The position numbers were made by a program, and so were the translations under genes. Under the pieces are notes generated by a model. It searched no databases. It saw only the letters and a list, made by a program, of their open reading frames with translations, and was not told the DNA's origin. This document shows positions 31,273 to 38,380 of a DNA stretch of 64,000 nt, piece by piece (the stretch's first letter is position 1; each line of letters opens with the position of its first letter). The DNA comes from Oscillospiraceae bacterium (GTDB lineage Bacteria; Bacillota; Clostridia; Oscillospirales; Oscillospiraceae), in NCBI GenBank assembly GCA_017436955.1, contig JAFSCD010000001.1:91351-155350 (forward strand), given 5' to 3'.

Positions 31273-32982
31273 CTATTTTTCGGTATAACCGAATTTGATC
31301 TCGCAAATTCTTCTGAAATAGGGGCTGCTTTCCAGCAGCTCCCGATAGGTGCCGGCTGCCTCCAGCCGACCGGCGTTCATCACCAGTATCTCGTCGTAGC
31401 ATTCGATCAGCTTTCCGGAGAAATTGTGGGAAATGAAGATGACCGTCTTATCCTCCAGCCCCAATGCGGATTTTTCCACATCGTAAGCGGTTTCGATATC
31501 CAAGGTGGAAACTACCTCGTCGAAGATCAGAATCGGCGCCGATTTCAAAAGTGCCCGGGCAATTTCAATCCGCCGCTGCTCGCCGCTGGAGATGTTCTGT
31601 CCTTCGTCGTTCAGCTCTTTGGATAGATCCAGCTCTATGTGGGAGTCGGCGACGGCCTGATCCAGCTCGGCTGCGTCGCAGCTGCGGAACAGAAGGATAT
31701 TATCCCGCACCGAGCCGGAAAGGATGGTAACGTGCTCGTTTAAGTAAGAAACGGTGCGGCTGAGTTCTTCGTTGGTGAAATCCAGAACGTTTTTTCCACC
31801 GATGGTGACATCACCGGAGCAGGAACGGTGCCATTTTTTCAGGGTCTTGAAGATGGAACTTTTGCCGGCGCCGTTTTGACCCACGATCAGGTATTTCTTT
31901 CCACTTTCAAAGGTGAAGGTGAAATCGTCAATGATGGTAACATCCCCCACAGTAAGGTGCAGATTCCGGAAGGCGATCTCGTTGCCGTGCTGCGCCGCAG
32001 GCGGTTGTTCCTGCCCCTTAACCGGCTGCTGGGCAGAGGAATATTCGCTGACCAGATTTTCCAGTTTTTGAATAATGTTCTTCACTGAGCGGATGGAATT
32101 GATGTTGATAATGATATTTTGGATGGGCAACGCCAGATCGCTGGCGAAGGATTGGGCGGCAATCACCGTTCCGATCAAAATCTCTCCACGGATCACCAGC
32201 ATAATGCCCAGACCAACGCCGATAAACTGCATAAACCAGGCGGAAAGCTGACCGATGCTGTTGGCCAGGGTGATGGCGCAATCGGCGTCAAATTTGGCGT
32301 CCTCGGTTTCGTTGTTCAGCCTGGCGAAAATATCGCCGACAGAATTTTCGACCGAATAATTTTTGATGGTGGGGTAGGCAACAAGATACTCCTTCAGCCG
32401 CTGGGTGAATTTGCCGATCTTCCTGGTATACTCCAGATTTTTGCTGTTGAGCAGCCTGGAAAAGAAAATGGGGATCAGCATGGTGGAAAAGCCGAAGAGA
32501 ATGATGGCCGCCGCCAGCTTCGCATTCAGCGCAACGAAGGACCAACCCAGAATGACGATGGAGAATATGCCGGAGATTAACCCCATAATTTGGTTGAAAA
32601 ACCGCTGTTCCAAAAGCAAAATGTCATTGGTGAACATGGAAATGAACTCGCCGCTGGAGCCGCTGGCAGAAAGATTGGCGGTGTTTACGGAAAGGAGCTT
32701 GACGAACATCTGATGCTTGACGTCACTTTTCATGTTGCAGATATAGCGGTCACGCAGGATCAGCATAGTGTGCGTAACCAATCGCTTGGTCATCCACAGC
32801 AGAAAGCCTCCCGTTAAAAGCCGGAAAATGAAAACCGCATCAGCACCTACCGTAGCGGAGTTAAACAGCCGCTGCAGCCAGAAATTCAGCGCGGAATTGA
32901 TGGTAGGCTCGGCGATCATTAAGCCAATAATGGCGCAAAGGTACCACTTGTATTTCAGCATTAGCTTCAGCACGGTTTTCAC
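31273..32982 (-). CDS. ABC exporter, fused membrane and ATPase domains
   Basis: 569 residues: six-helix exporter domain (about 1-310) and nucleotide-binding domain (about 335-569) with Walker A GQNGAGKSS, signature SSGEQRR, Walker B ILIFDEV and H-loop SHN. The Q-loop region and SSGEQ rather than LSGGQ mark it as a diverged member; the architecture is that of peptide/lipid exporters acting as dimers. No peptidase domain. Its operon partners (a 47-residue membrane peptide, a duplicated beta-domain protein and a membrane protein) are all unknown, which suggests a dedicated export or resistance module. Confidence 0.9.
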   Translation of the reverse strand: MKTVLKLMLKYKWYLCAIIGLMIAEPTINSALNFWLQRLFNSATVGADAVFIFRLLTGGFLLWMTKRLVTHTMLILRDRYICNMKSDVKHQMFVKLLSVNTANLSASGSSGEFISMFTNDILLLEQRFFNQIMGLISGIFSIVILGWSFVALNAKLAAAIILFGFSTMLIPIFFSRLLNSKNLEYTRKIGKFTQRLKEYLVAYPTIKNYSVENSVGDIFARLNNETEDAKFDADCAITLANSIGQLSAWFMQFIGVGLGIMLVIRGEILIGTVIAAQSFASDLALPIQNIIININSIRSVKNIIQKLENLVSEYSSAQQPVKGQEQPPAAQHGNEIAFRNLHLTVGDVTIIDDFTFTFESGKKYLIVGQNGAGKSSIFKTLKKWHRSCSGDVTIGGKNVLDFTNEELSRTVSYLNEHVTILSGSVRDNILLFRSCDAAELDQAVADSHIELDLSKELNDEGQNISSGEQRRIEIARALLKSAPILIFDEVVSTLDIETAYDVEKSALGLEDKTVIFISHNFSGKLIECYDEILVMNAGRLEAAGTYRELLESSPYFRRICEIKFGYTEK

Positions 32983-33008
32983 CTCCGTTTCTTGGCTTCA
33001 GGATGCAC

Positions 33009-33686
33009 TTATTTTGCCAGCTCCCAAACGATGCCGGACTGTTCGATCAGGGCAAGGGTGTTTTCGGAGGTGACGTAGCATCTCATCTCCATACCCAGAG
33101 TGGGCGCTTTGAGAACGCCGTTTTCCAGTGTGAAATCTGCGGTAGCAGAGGGCTCGGTTGCGCCTGCCTTGTAATAGCTCAGCTTGCCGTCGGCAAAGGA
33201 AAGCTTTTCGCCATTGTTGAGCTGATCGCCCTTCATAGCCACGTTCCAGGAACCGGTCAGATCCTGGACGGTGACGGCCTCCGGCACAAGGGCTTCGCTG
33301 CTGTTTTTGACCAGCAGCAGGTACTTGTCGGCGCTTTCGTAAAGACGGACGCAATGGTCGGTCTTTTTGGCGACCTTATATTCACGGGAAATGTCCGGCA
33401 GCAGAAGCTGGGAGGCTTCGTTGATGGAATAGGTGCTGGTGGCATACGGCTCGCTCTTGCCGTCGGTATACATACTGGCGGTGCCGTCCTTGAAAACCAT
33501 ATACTGGTTTTCGGTAAAGACGGGGGTATCGTTGGTGTAAACGGCCGCGACGACCCAGTTTCCGGTCAGATCGGGGATGTTTACCTGCTCGTTTTCGTTC
33601 TTGCCGCCGAAAACGAAAATTAGGGATACCGTCAGTGCGGCAACCACTACGATGGCTCCAATAATGTACAGCAAAGTTTTTTTCAT
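33009..33686 (-). CDS. Membrane-anchored protein with two lipocalin-like repeats
   Basis: 225 residues. N-terminal transmembrane anchor (about 5-27) and two related beta-rich units: the first begins IPDLTGNWVVAAVY (about residue 38), the second VQDLTGSWNVAMKG (about 138). Both contain an FxDG(T/K)xSxY strand and end in an LxL(V/I) strand. Internal duplication is clear although the copies are diverged. The DLTGxW start recalls lipocalin-like domains of DUF-type extracytoplasmic proteins. ATG 33686 has AAGGAG 8 nt upstream, and that site overlaps the stop of the upstream small gene. It could bind a ligand outside the cell for the ABC exporter. Confidence 0.78.
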   Translation of the reverse strand: MKKTLLYIIGAIVVVAALTVSLIFVFGGKNENEQVNIPDLTGNWVVAAVYTNDTPVFTENQYMVFKDGTASMYTDGKSEPYATSTYSINEASQLLLPDISREYKVAKKTDHCVRLYESADKYLLLVKNSSEALVPEAVTVQDLTGSWNVAMKGDQLNNGEKLSFADGKLSYYKAGATEPSATADFTLENGVLKAPTLGMEMRCYVTSENTLALIEQSGIVWELAK

Positions 33687-33699
33687 AATTTTCTCTCCT

Positions 33700-33843
33700 T
33701 TAGGCAAAATACATAACCGCCAGCAAGACGGCGAACATTAGAAAACCAACCAGCAAGATCAGCAGCGCACCGGAAAAGATCCGTTCTGCCAATGAGACAA
33801 TGCGCTTCTTTTTGCCGGCTTCCTGTGCTTTGGGCTGTTGCAT
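33700..33843 (-). CDS. 47-residue single-pass membrane protein
   Basis: A short gene: MQQPKAQEAGKKKRIVSLAE is the charged N-terminus, followed by a strongly hydrophobic helix to the end (about residues 25-47). Its TAA stop overlaps the AAGGAG site of the next gene, AAGGAA lies upstream of its ATG (10 nt, or 4 nt for an alternative ATG at 33849), and a good promoter precedes it, so it is very likely translated as the first gene of the exporter operon. Could be a small exporter subunit or regulator; no family recognised. Confidence 0.7.
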   Translation of the reverse strand: MQQPKAQEAGKKKRIVSLAERIFSGALLILLVGFLMFAVLLAVMYFA

Positions 33844-33881
33844 AAGCATTCGCTTCCTTTCTGTGATGGTTTCTTTTCGAC

Positions 33882-33910
33882 ATTATATATCAATTTTCCA
33901 AAAATTTCAA
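33882..33910 (-). promoter_or_regulatory. Promoter of the ABC exporter operon
   Basis: Minus strand TTGAAA (33910-33905), 17-bp spacer, TATAAT (33887-33882). Confidence 0.85.
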
Positions 33911-33976
33911 CAAAATCCTATCCAAATCGGCAGCAAATGAAAAGGCGAGATGATGGCAGGCATAAACCGGCTACTG

Positions 33977-34095
33977 GTGTCATCCTGAACGCAGTGCCGC
34001 AGGCACGAAGCCGAAGGATCTTCGCACTTGAATGCAGGGTTGCGACAACGAAACTGCGTAGATTCTTCGACTCGTTGAACTCGCTCAGAATGACA
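33977..34095. repeat. Intergenic repeat with GTGTCATYCTGA terminal inverted repeats
   Basis: 119 bp. Left end GTGTCATCCTGAAC, right end GCTCAGAATGACAC (its imperfect inverse). Internal CGAAGGATCTTCG and CGTAGATTCTTCGACTCG pieces follow a pattern seen in widespread bacterial intergenic repeats. Non-coding. Confidence 0.75.
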
Positions 34096-34109
34096 CGGTT
34101 GTTAGTTGC

Positions 34110-34145
34110 AAAGAAAAAGCGAGGTGGATATCCACCTCGCTTCTA
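34110..34145. terminator. Terminator of the membrane protein at 34148
   Basis: AAAAAGCGAGGTGGAT / ATCCACCTCGCTT, almost a perfect palindrome, directly after the minus-strand stop. Confidence 0.85.
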
Positions 34146-34147
34146 TT

Positions 34148-34618
34148 TTATCGTATATATTGTTTGAAAATTTCTGCTGTTTCGGGAAGATCAATAATTT
34201 TGAATAAGTACTTATCGCCGTTTTTGAAAACAATGTATCTCATACCTGCGAAACCAAATCGATAACCTTTGACCTTGTGGGAATATCCAATACAAATTTC
34301 TGCGGAAGTAATATCAGAAAAAGTAAAGTGCTTTTCTTTCTTGATTCCCCAATAATAATCTACAACATATATTTCGTCGTCAATAATCTCGACATATGCG
34401 CTTTCCATATCTCTAATATGCGTGAGTATAATAGCGGTCATCAAAATGGGTATCAGAATTACTGATATGCCACCCACAATACTTTTCGCATAATAGAAAC
34501 AAGCGAAAGAAAGCAAACAAAAAATGATAAACACCAAAATGCCACACAACATCAGTAATCCTTTGACAAGTTTACTGCCATTAGGTCTTGGTGTGCGGTC
34601 ATGCGTATTTCGTTTCAC
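34148..34618 (-). CDS. Small membrane protein with PH-like domain, copy 1 of duplicated pair
   Basis: 156 residues. Basic N-terminus, two hydrophobic helices (about 18-42 and 48-68) and a C-terminal beta-rich domain (VEIIDDEIYVVDYYWGIKKEKHFTFSDI, then RYIVFKNGDKYLFKII), like bacterial PH-type domains. GTG 34618 follows GGCGGTGA. AT-rich. Its ribosome site, promoter and upstream sequence match those of the gene at 35019-35531, which shows that both descend from a tandem duplication together with the AbrB-like gene behind them. No function known. Confidence 0.72.
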   Translation of the reverse strand: MKRNTHDRTPRPNGSKLVKGLLMLCGILVFIIFCLLSFACFYYAKSIVGGISVILIPILMTAIILTHIRDMESAYVEIIDDEIYVVDYYWGIKKEKHFTFSDITSAEICIGYSHKVKGYRFGFAGMRYIVFKNGDKYLFKIIDLPETAEIFKQYIR

Positions 34619-34639
34619 AAAATCACCGCCTTTTTGTTT

Positions 34640-34668
34640 ATCATAACACAGCGGTTTGAAAAAGTAAA
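34640..34668 (-). promoter_or_regulatory. Promoter of membrane protein copy 1
   Basis: Minus strand TTTACT (34668-34663), 17-bp spacer, TATGAT (34645-34640). Confidence 0.8.
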
Positions 34669-34727
34669 TCTTGCGGTATAATTGACCTTTGTTTGCAGAT
34701 ACTAACAGCGTAATTTGTAAAATTATT

Positions 34728-34796
34728 GTAGGGCGGGGCCTTGGTCCCGCCGAAAGAACAAATGCACCAAACGGCGGGAGCAAGCCCCCGCCCTAC
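34728..34796. mobile_element. 69-bp MITE-like insertion with GTAGGGCGGGG ends
   Basis: Perfect 11-bp terminal inverted repeats GTAGGGCGGGG (34728-34738) and CCCCGCCCTAC (34786-34796), with inner GGTCCCGCCG / CGGCGGGAGC arms. It sits between a conserved GTAATTTGTAAAAT upstream segment and the AAGGAGATAGATAT ribosome site; in the paralogous copy at 35621-35650 these two parts are contiguous, so the insertion can be placed exactly. Confidence 0.8.
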
Positions 34797-34820
34797 GATG
34801 TGAATGAAGGAGATAGATAT

Positions 34821-34997
34821 ATGAAAGCAACCGGCATTGTCAGAAGAGTGGACGATTTGGGGAGAATTGTAATTCCCAAAGAGATTAGAAGAACTTTAAG
34901 AATTCGGGAAGGAGACCCCTTACATGCAACATTGACACCAATCGACCAATTTTGCTGGACGATACATAGTCTTGTGCAAAGAATAACAGCACAGTGA
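34821..34997 (+). CDS. Truncated AbrB/SpoVT-like protein
   Basis: 58 residues. The first 34 are identical in amino acids to SpoVT at 35652 (MKATGIVRRVDDLGRIVIPK and on to the REGDPL motif), then the frame enters unrelated sequence ending inside a terminator-like hairpin. The AbrB swapped-hairpin fold needs about 50 residues, so this product probably cannot fold alone. The DNA of the shared part differs at many silent sites, so the copy was under protein-level selection before truncation. Likely a decaying pseudogene. Confidence 0.75.
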   Translation: MKATGIVRRVDDLGRIVIPKEIRRTLRIREGDPLHATLTPIDQFCWTIHSLVQRITAQ

Positions 34998-35013
34998 AAA
35001 TCACCGCGCTGTT
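34985..35013 (-). terminator. Terminator between truncated AbrB copy and membrane protein copy 2
   Basis: AACAGCACAGTGA / TCACCGCGCTGTT (stem with G-U pairs), between convergent genes; it contains the stop of the truncated gene. Confidence 0.65.
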
Positions 35014-35018
35014 GCTAT

Positions 35019-35531
35019 TCAAGATTCCAAATATTGCGAAAAATTTTCGAGGAAGGTATCTTTATCTACTTCATAAAGGCCACGCATTACATTGACCCAT
35101 TGGCTATATGGAGTAGTAGGTGTAAAATTAACATAGAAAAAGCAAAAAGGATGCAATAGAAAACTATATTGAGAGGGTTTTTGCTTTAGCGGTATCTTTA
35201 CTTTTTTAGAAGAGAAAATTACACCTTGAACATACGGGTCTCTATATCCAATAGCATTTTGGTAATTCGCCACACCCTTGGTGCGGAGTGCTTCCCATGT
35301 GTAGTGTTTCTTCAAGAAAAGGAAACTTACGGTACATCCGTTATCATCAAAAGTCAAGATGCGACCAACTGCAACCCAAAAACGAAATGCGATAAAAAGT
35401 AGGACGGCAGCTACTATACACGGAAATAAAATGCTGTTCCCTATAGATGCAAGAATGAAAAAGAATGCTATGATACACAAAAACAGAAAAGCAACCATAA
35501 ACGAGAATTCTTTGGATGTCTTAACTACCAT
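35019..35531 (-). CDS. Small membrane protein with PH-like domain, copy 2 of duplicated pair
   Basis: 170 residues. Two hydrophobic helices (about 10-30 and 35-55), then a soluble part starting ILTFDDNGCTVSFLFLKKHYTWEAL, which resembles the protein at 4565 (CKITQDGICVKYLFSTEKLFSWEQ). The same AAAAGGCGGTGA ribosome site precedes it as in copy 1, and its promoter has the same TTTACT box. AT-rich. Divergently transcribed from spoVT. Function unknown. Confidence 0.72.
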   Translation of the reverse strand: MVVKTSKEFSFMVAFLFLCIIAFFFILASIGNSILFPCIVAAVLLFIAFRFWVAVGRILTFDDNGCTVSFLFLKKHYTWEALRTKGVANYQNAIGYRDPYVQGVIFSSKKVKIPLKQKPSQYSFLLHPFCFFYVNFTPTTPYSQWVNVMRGLYEVDKDTFLENFSQYLES

Positions 35532-35551
35532 GTTTTCACCGCCTTTTGTTT

Positions 35552-35580
35552 ATTATATCACGGTGAAAGCAAAAAGTAAA
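35552..35580 (-). promoter_or_regulatory. Promoter of membrane protein copy 2
   Basis: Minus strand TTTACT (35580-35575), 17-bp spacer, TATAAT (35557-35552). Confidence 0.85.
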
Positions 35581-35602
35581 TCTTGCAGAATATTTCTTCC
35601 CC

Positions 35603-35634
35603 TTTTACAAATAATAGCATCGTAATTTGTAAAA
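35603..35634. promoter_or_regulatory. Inverted repeat upstream of spoVT
   Basis: TTTTACAAAT (35603-35612) and ATTTGTAAAA (35625-35634), perfect 10-bp arms with 12-bp spacer, ending just before the ribosome site of spoVT. A candidate autoregulatory site. In the duplicated copy upstream of the truncated gene only the right arm is kept. Confidence 0.6.
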
Positions 35635-35651
35635 TAAGGAGATAGATATAT

Positions 35652-36191
35652 ATGAAAGCCACAGGTATTGTACGCCGTGTTGACGACCTCGGGCGTATTG
35701 TCATTCCCAAAGAAATCAGAAGAACGCTGCGCATCCGTGAGGGAGATCCGCTGGAGATCTATACGGAAAAGGACGGCGGTGTGATCTTCCGCAAGTATTC
35801 GCCCATGGGGGATCTGCAGGATTTTGCCGCCCAGATGTGCGACGCCATCGGCGCCAACACCGGGCGCATCGCGGCGGTATCCGACCGGGATGCCATCATC
35901 GCGCTGTCCGGTGCGCCCAAGCGGGAGCTGCTGGACAAGCCCAATTCCCGGGAGCTGGGGAAGCTGATGGAGCAGCGGCGCAATTACCGCTACGAAAGCG
36001 GCAGCCCTGCCATTCCTGCTGCCGAGGGCGCGGACTATCGGCTGGGCGTGGCTGCGCCGATTTTGTCCCAGGGCGACCTGATGGGCTGCGTGATGCTGCT
36101 GCTCAATGAGGGGGACGCCCCTCTGGGAGAGCCTGACCAGAAGCTGGCACAGACCGTGGCGGCATTTTTGGGCAAGCAAATGGAAAATTGA
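35652..36191 (+). CDS. spoVT: Stage V sporulation protein T
   Basis: Transcription factor of the AbrB family that tunes late forespore (sigma-G) gene expression. 179 residues: N-terminal AbrB swapped-hairpin DNA-binding domain (1-52, GRIVIPKEIRRTLRIREGDP) and C-terminal GAF-like domain (about 55-179). This length and layout are those of SpoVT rather than AbrB or Abh (about 95 residues). AAGGAGAT ribosome site. A truncated paralogue lies 830 bp upstream. Together with sigK it shows that the organism forms spores. Confidence 0.93.
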   Translation: MKATGIVRRVDDLGRIVIPKEIRRTLRIREGDPLEIYTEKDGGVIFRKYSPMGDLQDFAAQMCDAIGANTGRIAAVSDRDAIIALSGAPKRELLDKPNSRELGKLMEQRRNYRYESGSPAIPAAEGADYRLGVAAPILSQGDLMGCVMLLLNEGDAPLGEPDQKLAQTVAAFLGKQMEN

Positions 36192-36193
36192 AT

Positions 36194-36255
36194 CTCTCCC
36201 CCAGTCAAAAATCAAAGATTTTTGCCAGCCCCCTCGTTAGAGGGGGCCTTGTTTA
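36194..36255 (+). repeat. Intergenic repeat/terminator after spoVT
   Basis: Contains AAAATCAAAGATTTT (as at 15728) and GCCCCCTC / GAGGGGGC followed by TTGTTT, which can act as the terminator of spoVT. Same composite family as 15657-15776. Confidence 0.75.
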
Positions 36256-36261
36256 TACTTA

Positions 36262-36290
36262 TTTACTTTTTTTATTTTCGGTGTTATACT
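36262..36290 (+). promoter_or_regulatory. Promoter of the cysteine desulfidase-like gene
   Basis: TTTACT (36262-36267), 17-bp spacer, TATACT (36285-36290). Confidence 0.82.
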
Positions 36291-36320
36291 GATTGCAAGA
36301 GACAGACAGGAGGCGATACG

Positions 36321-37598
36321 ATGAAAAGAGGAGATGCACTCTATCAGCAGTATCTGGATATTCTGGCAGAGGAGCTGCAGCCGGCTATGGGCTGCACCGA
36401 GCCTATCGCCCTGGCCTATGCCGGAGCAAAGGCGCGGCAGCTTCTGGGCGCGCTGCCCGAGAAGGTGGAGATCCACGTCAGCGGCAATATCATCAAAAAC
36501 GTGAAAAGTGTCATCGTTCCCAATACCGGCGGACTTCACGGCATTAGCGCGGCGGTCTGCGCCGGTATCGTCGCCGGCAACGCGGACAAGGTGCTGGAGG
36601 TTATCAGCACTGTCACGCCGGAGCAGAAGCAGCAGATCAAGGACTATATGCAGACCACACCCATCGAGATCAAGCCTGCCGGCTCCTGCCTGGTGTTTGA
36701 TATCGACCTGCGGCTGTGCAGCGGTGCGGATCGGGTGCGCCTGCGCATTATCAACCATCACACCAACATTGCCTACATAGAGAAAAACGGCGAAATTCTG
36801 CAGTCCCAGCCCATTGAGGAATCCTCGGAGGATCACCTGACGGACAAGTCCTGCTTAAGCATTGAGAGAATCGTGGAATTTGCCGACTGCGTGGCGATCG
36901 AGGACATCCGGGAGCTGGTGGGTCGGCAGGTCAGTTGCAATATGGCCATCGCGGAAGAAGGCATCGCAAACAGCTGGGGTGCCAATATCGGCAGCGTGCT
37001 GCTGCATCGGCAGGGTGAGCTCCTGAGCAAGCGTGCGGCGGCCTATGCCGCGGCCGGCAGCGACGCCCGTATGAGCGGCTGCGAGATGCCGGTGATCATC
37101 CTCTCCGGCAGCGGCAATCAGGGCATTACCGCCAGTGTACCCGTGGTGGTCTATGCAAAGGCTATGGGAAAATCGGAGGAGGAAATGCTCCGTGCCGTAG
37201 CCTTGAGCGATCTGGTAACCATCCATCAGAAATCCGGCATCGGTCGGCTCAGCGCCTACTGCGGGGCCATCAGCGCCGGCTGCGGCGCAGGCGCCGGTAT
37301 TGCGTATATGAGCGGCGGCGGTTTCCACGCGGTTGCCCATACGGTGGTAAATGCCATCGCCATCCTTTCCGGCACCATTTGCGACGGCGCCAAGCCCTCC
37401 TGCGCTGCCAAGATCGCGGCGGCGGTGGATGCCGGCATCCTGGGCTGGGATATGTACCAGGAGAATCAGCAGTTCTACGGCGGTGACGGCATCGTCACCA
37501 AGGGCGTGGACAAGACGGTTGGAAACGTAGGTCGCCTTGCCCGGGAAGGTATGCGTGAAACGGATCAGACCATCCTGAAAATTATGCTGGATGAATAA
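36321..37598 (+). CDS. L-cysteine desulfidase family protein (UPF0597, CyuA/YhaM-like)
   Basis: 425 residues, full length for the family. These are oxygen-sensitive [4Fe-4S] enzymes related to the alpha domain of L-serine dehydratase; archaeal and E. coli members split L-cysteine into pyruvate, ammonia and sulfide. Conserved features are PAMGCTEPIALAYAGAKA near residue 22, the cysteines in SGCEMPVIILSGSGNQG and GTICDGAKPSCA, and the glycine-rich SAGCGAGAGI. AGGAGG ribosome site. Monocistronic or weakly linked to the next gene. Substrate inferred from the family. Confidence 0.9.
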   Translation: MKRGDALYQQYLDILAEELQPAMGCTEPIALAYAGAKARQLLGALPEKVEIHVSGNIIKNVKSVIVPNTGGLHGISAAVCAGIVAGNADKVLEVISTVTPEQKQQIKDYMQTTPIEIKPAGSCLVFDIDLRLCSGADRVRLRIINHHTNIAYIEKNGEILQSQPIEESSEDHLTDKSCLSIERIVEFADCVAIEDIRELVGRQVSCNMAIAEEGIANSWGANIGSVLLHRQGELLSKRAAAYAAAGSDARMSGCEMPVIILSGSGNQGITASVPVVVYAKAMGKSEEEMLRAVALSDLVTIHQKSGIGRLSAYCGAISAGCGAGAGIAYMSGGGFHAVAHTVVNAIAILSGTICDGAKPSCAAKIAAAVDAGILGWDMYQENQQFYGGDGIVTKGVDKTVGNVGRLAREGMRETDQTILKIMLDE

Positions 37599-37655
37599 AT
37601 CGCTGCGTGTTTGGATATCCTATCAGCGAATCCAAACAATATGCGGAGGAAAATT

Positions 37656-38312
37656 ATGAAAAAAAGCATTGCAGTTATTTTGGCATCGGTAATGATGCTC
37701 TCTTTGATGGCAGGCTGTACTCCGGGCGGCACAGAGCCCACGGAAACCACGATGCCCACCCAGGAAAGCACCGGTGCAACGCAAGCGCCTACCCAGCCCA
37801 CCACGGAGCCCACGCAGGCACCTGAACCTGTGGGCACGGTAGACACCACCGCTGCGCAGATCCTTGGAAAGATCTGGACGCAGTACGGCGAAAGTGAACG
37901 CTTTGCCAGCTACGGCGGCACAGTGGAACATTCGGTCAGCGATGCGCCCGGCGATCTGGATATGACCAATACGGAGGAGATCATCACCAAGTATCTGCTG
38001 CCTGCCGACCAGCTTTCCAACGTGGAAAACGGCGCTTCTCTGGTACACCTGATGAACAGCAATATCTTCACCGCGGCGGCATTTAAGCTGAAAGAAGGCG
38101 CGGCGGCAAAGGATGTAGCCAAGGCGCTGCGTGACAATATCCAGAAGACCCAGTGGCTCTGCGGCCAGCCGGATCATATGCTGGTGGCGGAAGTGGAGGG
38201 ACATCTTGTGATGGCCTTTGCCGCAAAGGAGAATATGGATACCTTCAAGCAGAAGATGAGCACCGCTTACGCGGAAGCCAAAATTCTCTATGACGAGGCA
38301 GTAACCGCCTGA
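37656..38312 (+). CDS. Lipoprotein, DUF4358-like
   Basis: 218 residues. Signal peptide with lipobox LMAGC, a Thr/Pro/Glu-rich linker of about 45 residues (repeated TEPT, TQAP pieces), and a mature alpha/beta domain (about 70-218) with the segment FKLKEGAAAKDVAKALRDNI typical of DUF4358 lipoproteins, which are often found beside MBOAT/DHHW pairs, as here. ATG 37656 follows GGAGGA. A terminator lies between it and algI, so read-through would be needed for cotranscription. Function unknown; a role in surface glycan acylation is inferred from position. Confidence 0.78.
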   Translation: MKKSIAVILASVMMLSLMAGCTPGGTEPTETTMPTQESTGATQAPTQPTTEPTQAPEPVGTVDTTAAQILGKIWTQYGESERFASYGGTVEHSVSDAPGDLDMTNTEEIITKYLLPADQLSNVENGASLVHLMNSNIFTAAAFKLKEGAAAKDVAKALRDNIQKTQWLCGQPDHMLVAEVEGHLVMAFAAKENMDTFKQKMSTAYAEAKILYDEAVTA

Positions 38313-38326
38313 CAGAACGTATATTT

Positions 38327-38356
38327 TCAGGAGGGCAATGCCCTCCTGAATTTTTA
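38327..38356 (+). terminator. Terminator after the DUF4358-like lipoprotein
   Basis: CAGGAGGGC / GCCCTCCTG with AAT loop, then AATTTTTAG. Confidence 0.85.
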
Positions 38357-38380
38357 GTTTTTGACGAAAGAGGACGAATT

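Noticed and set aside
36262-36320. Riboswitch before the cysteine desulfidase-like gene
   Set aside because: The leader is only about 25 nt from the predicted start to the ATG, too short for a known riboswitch.
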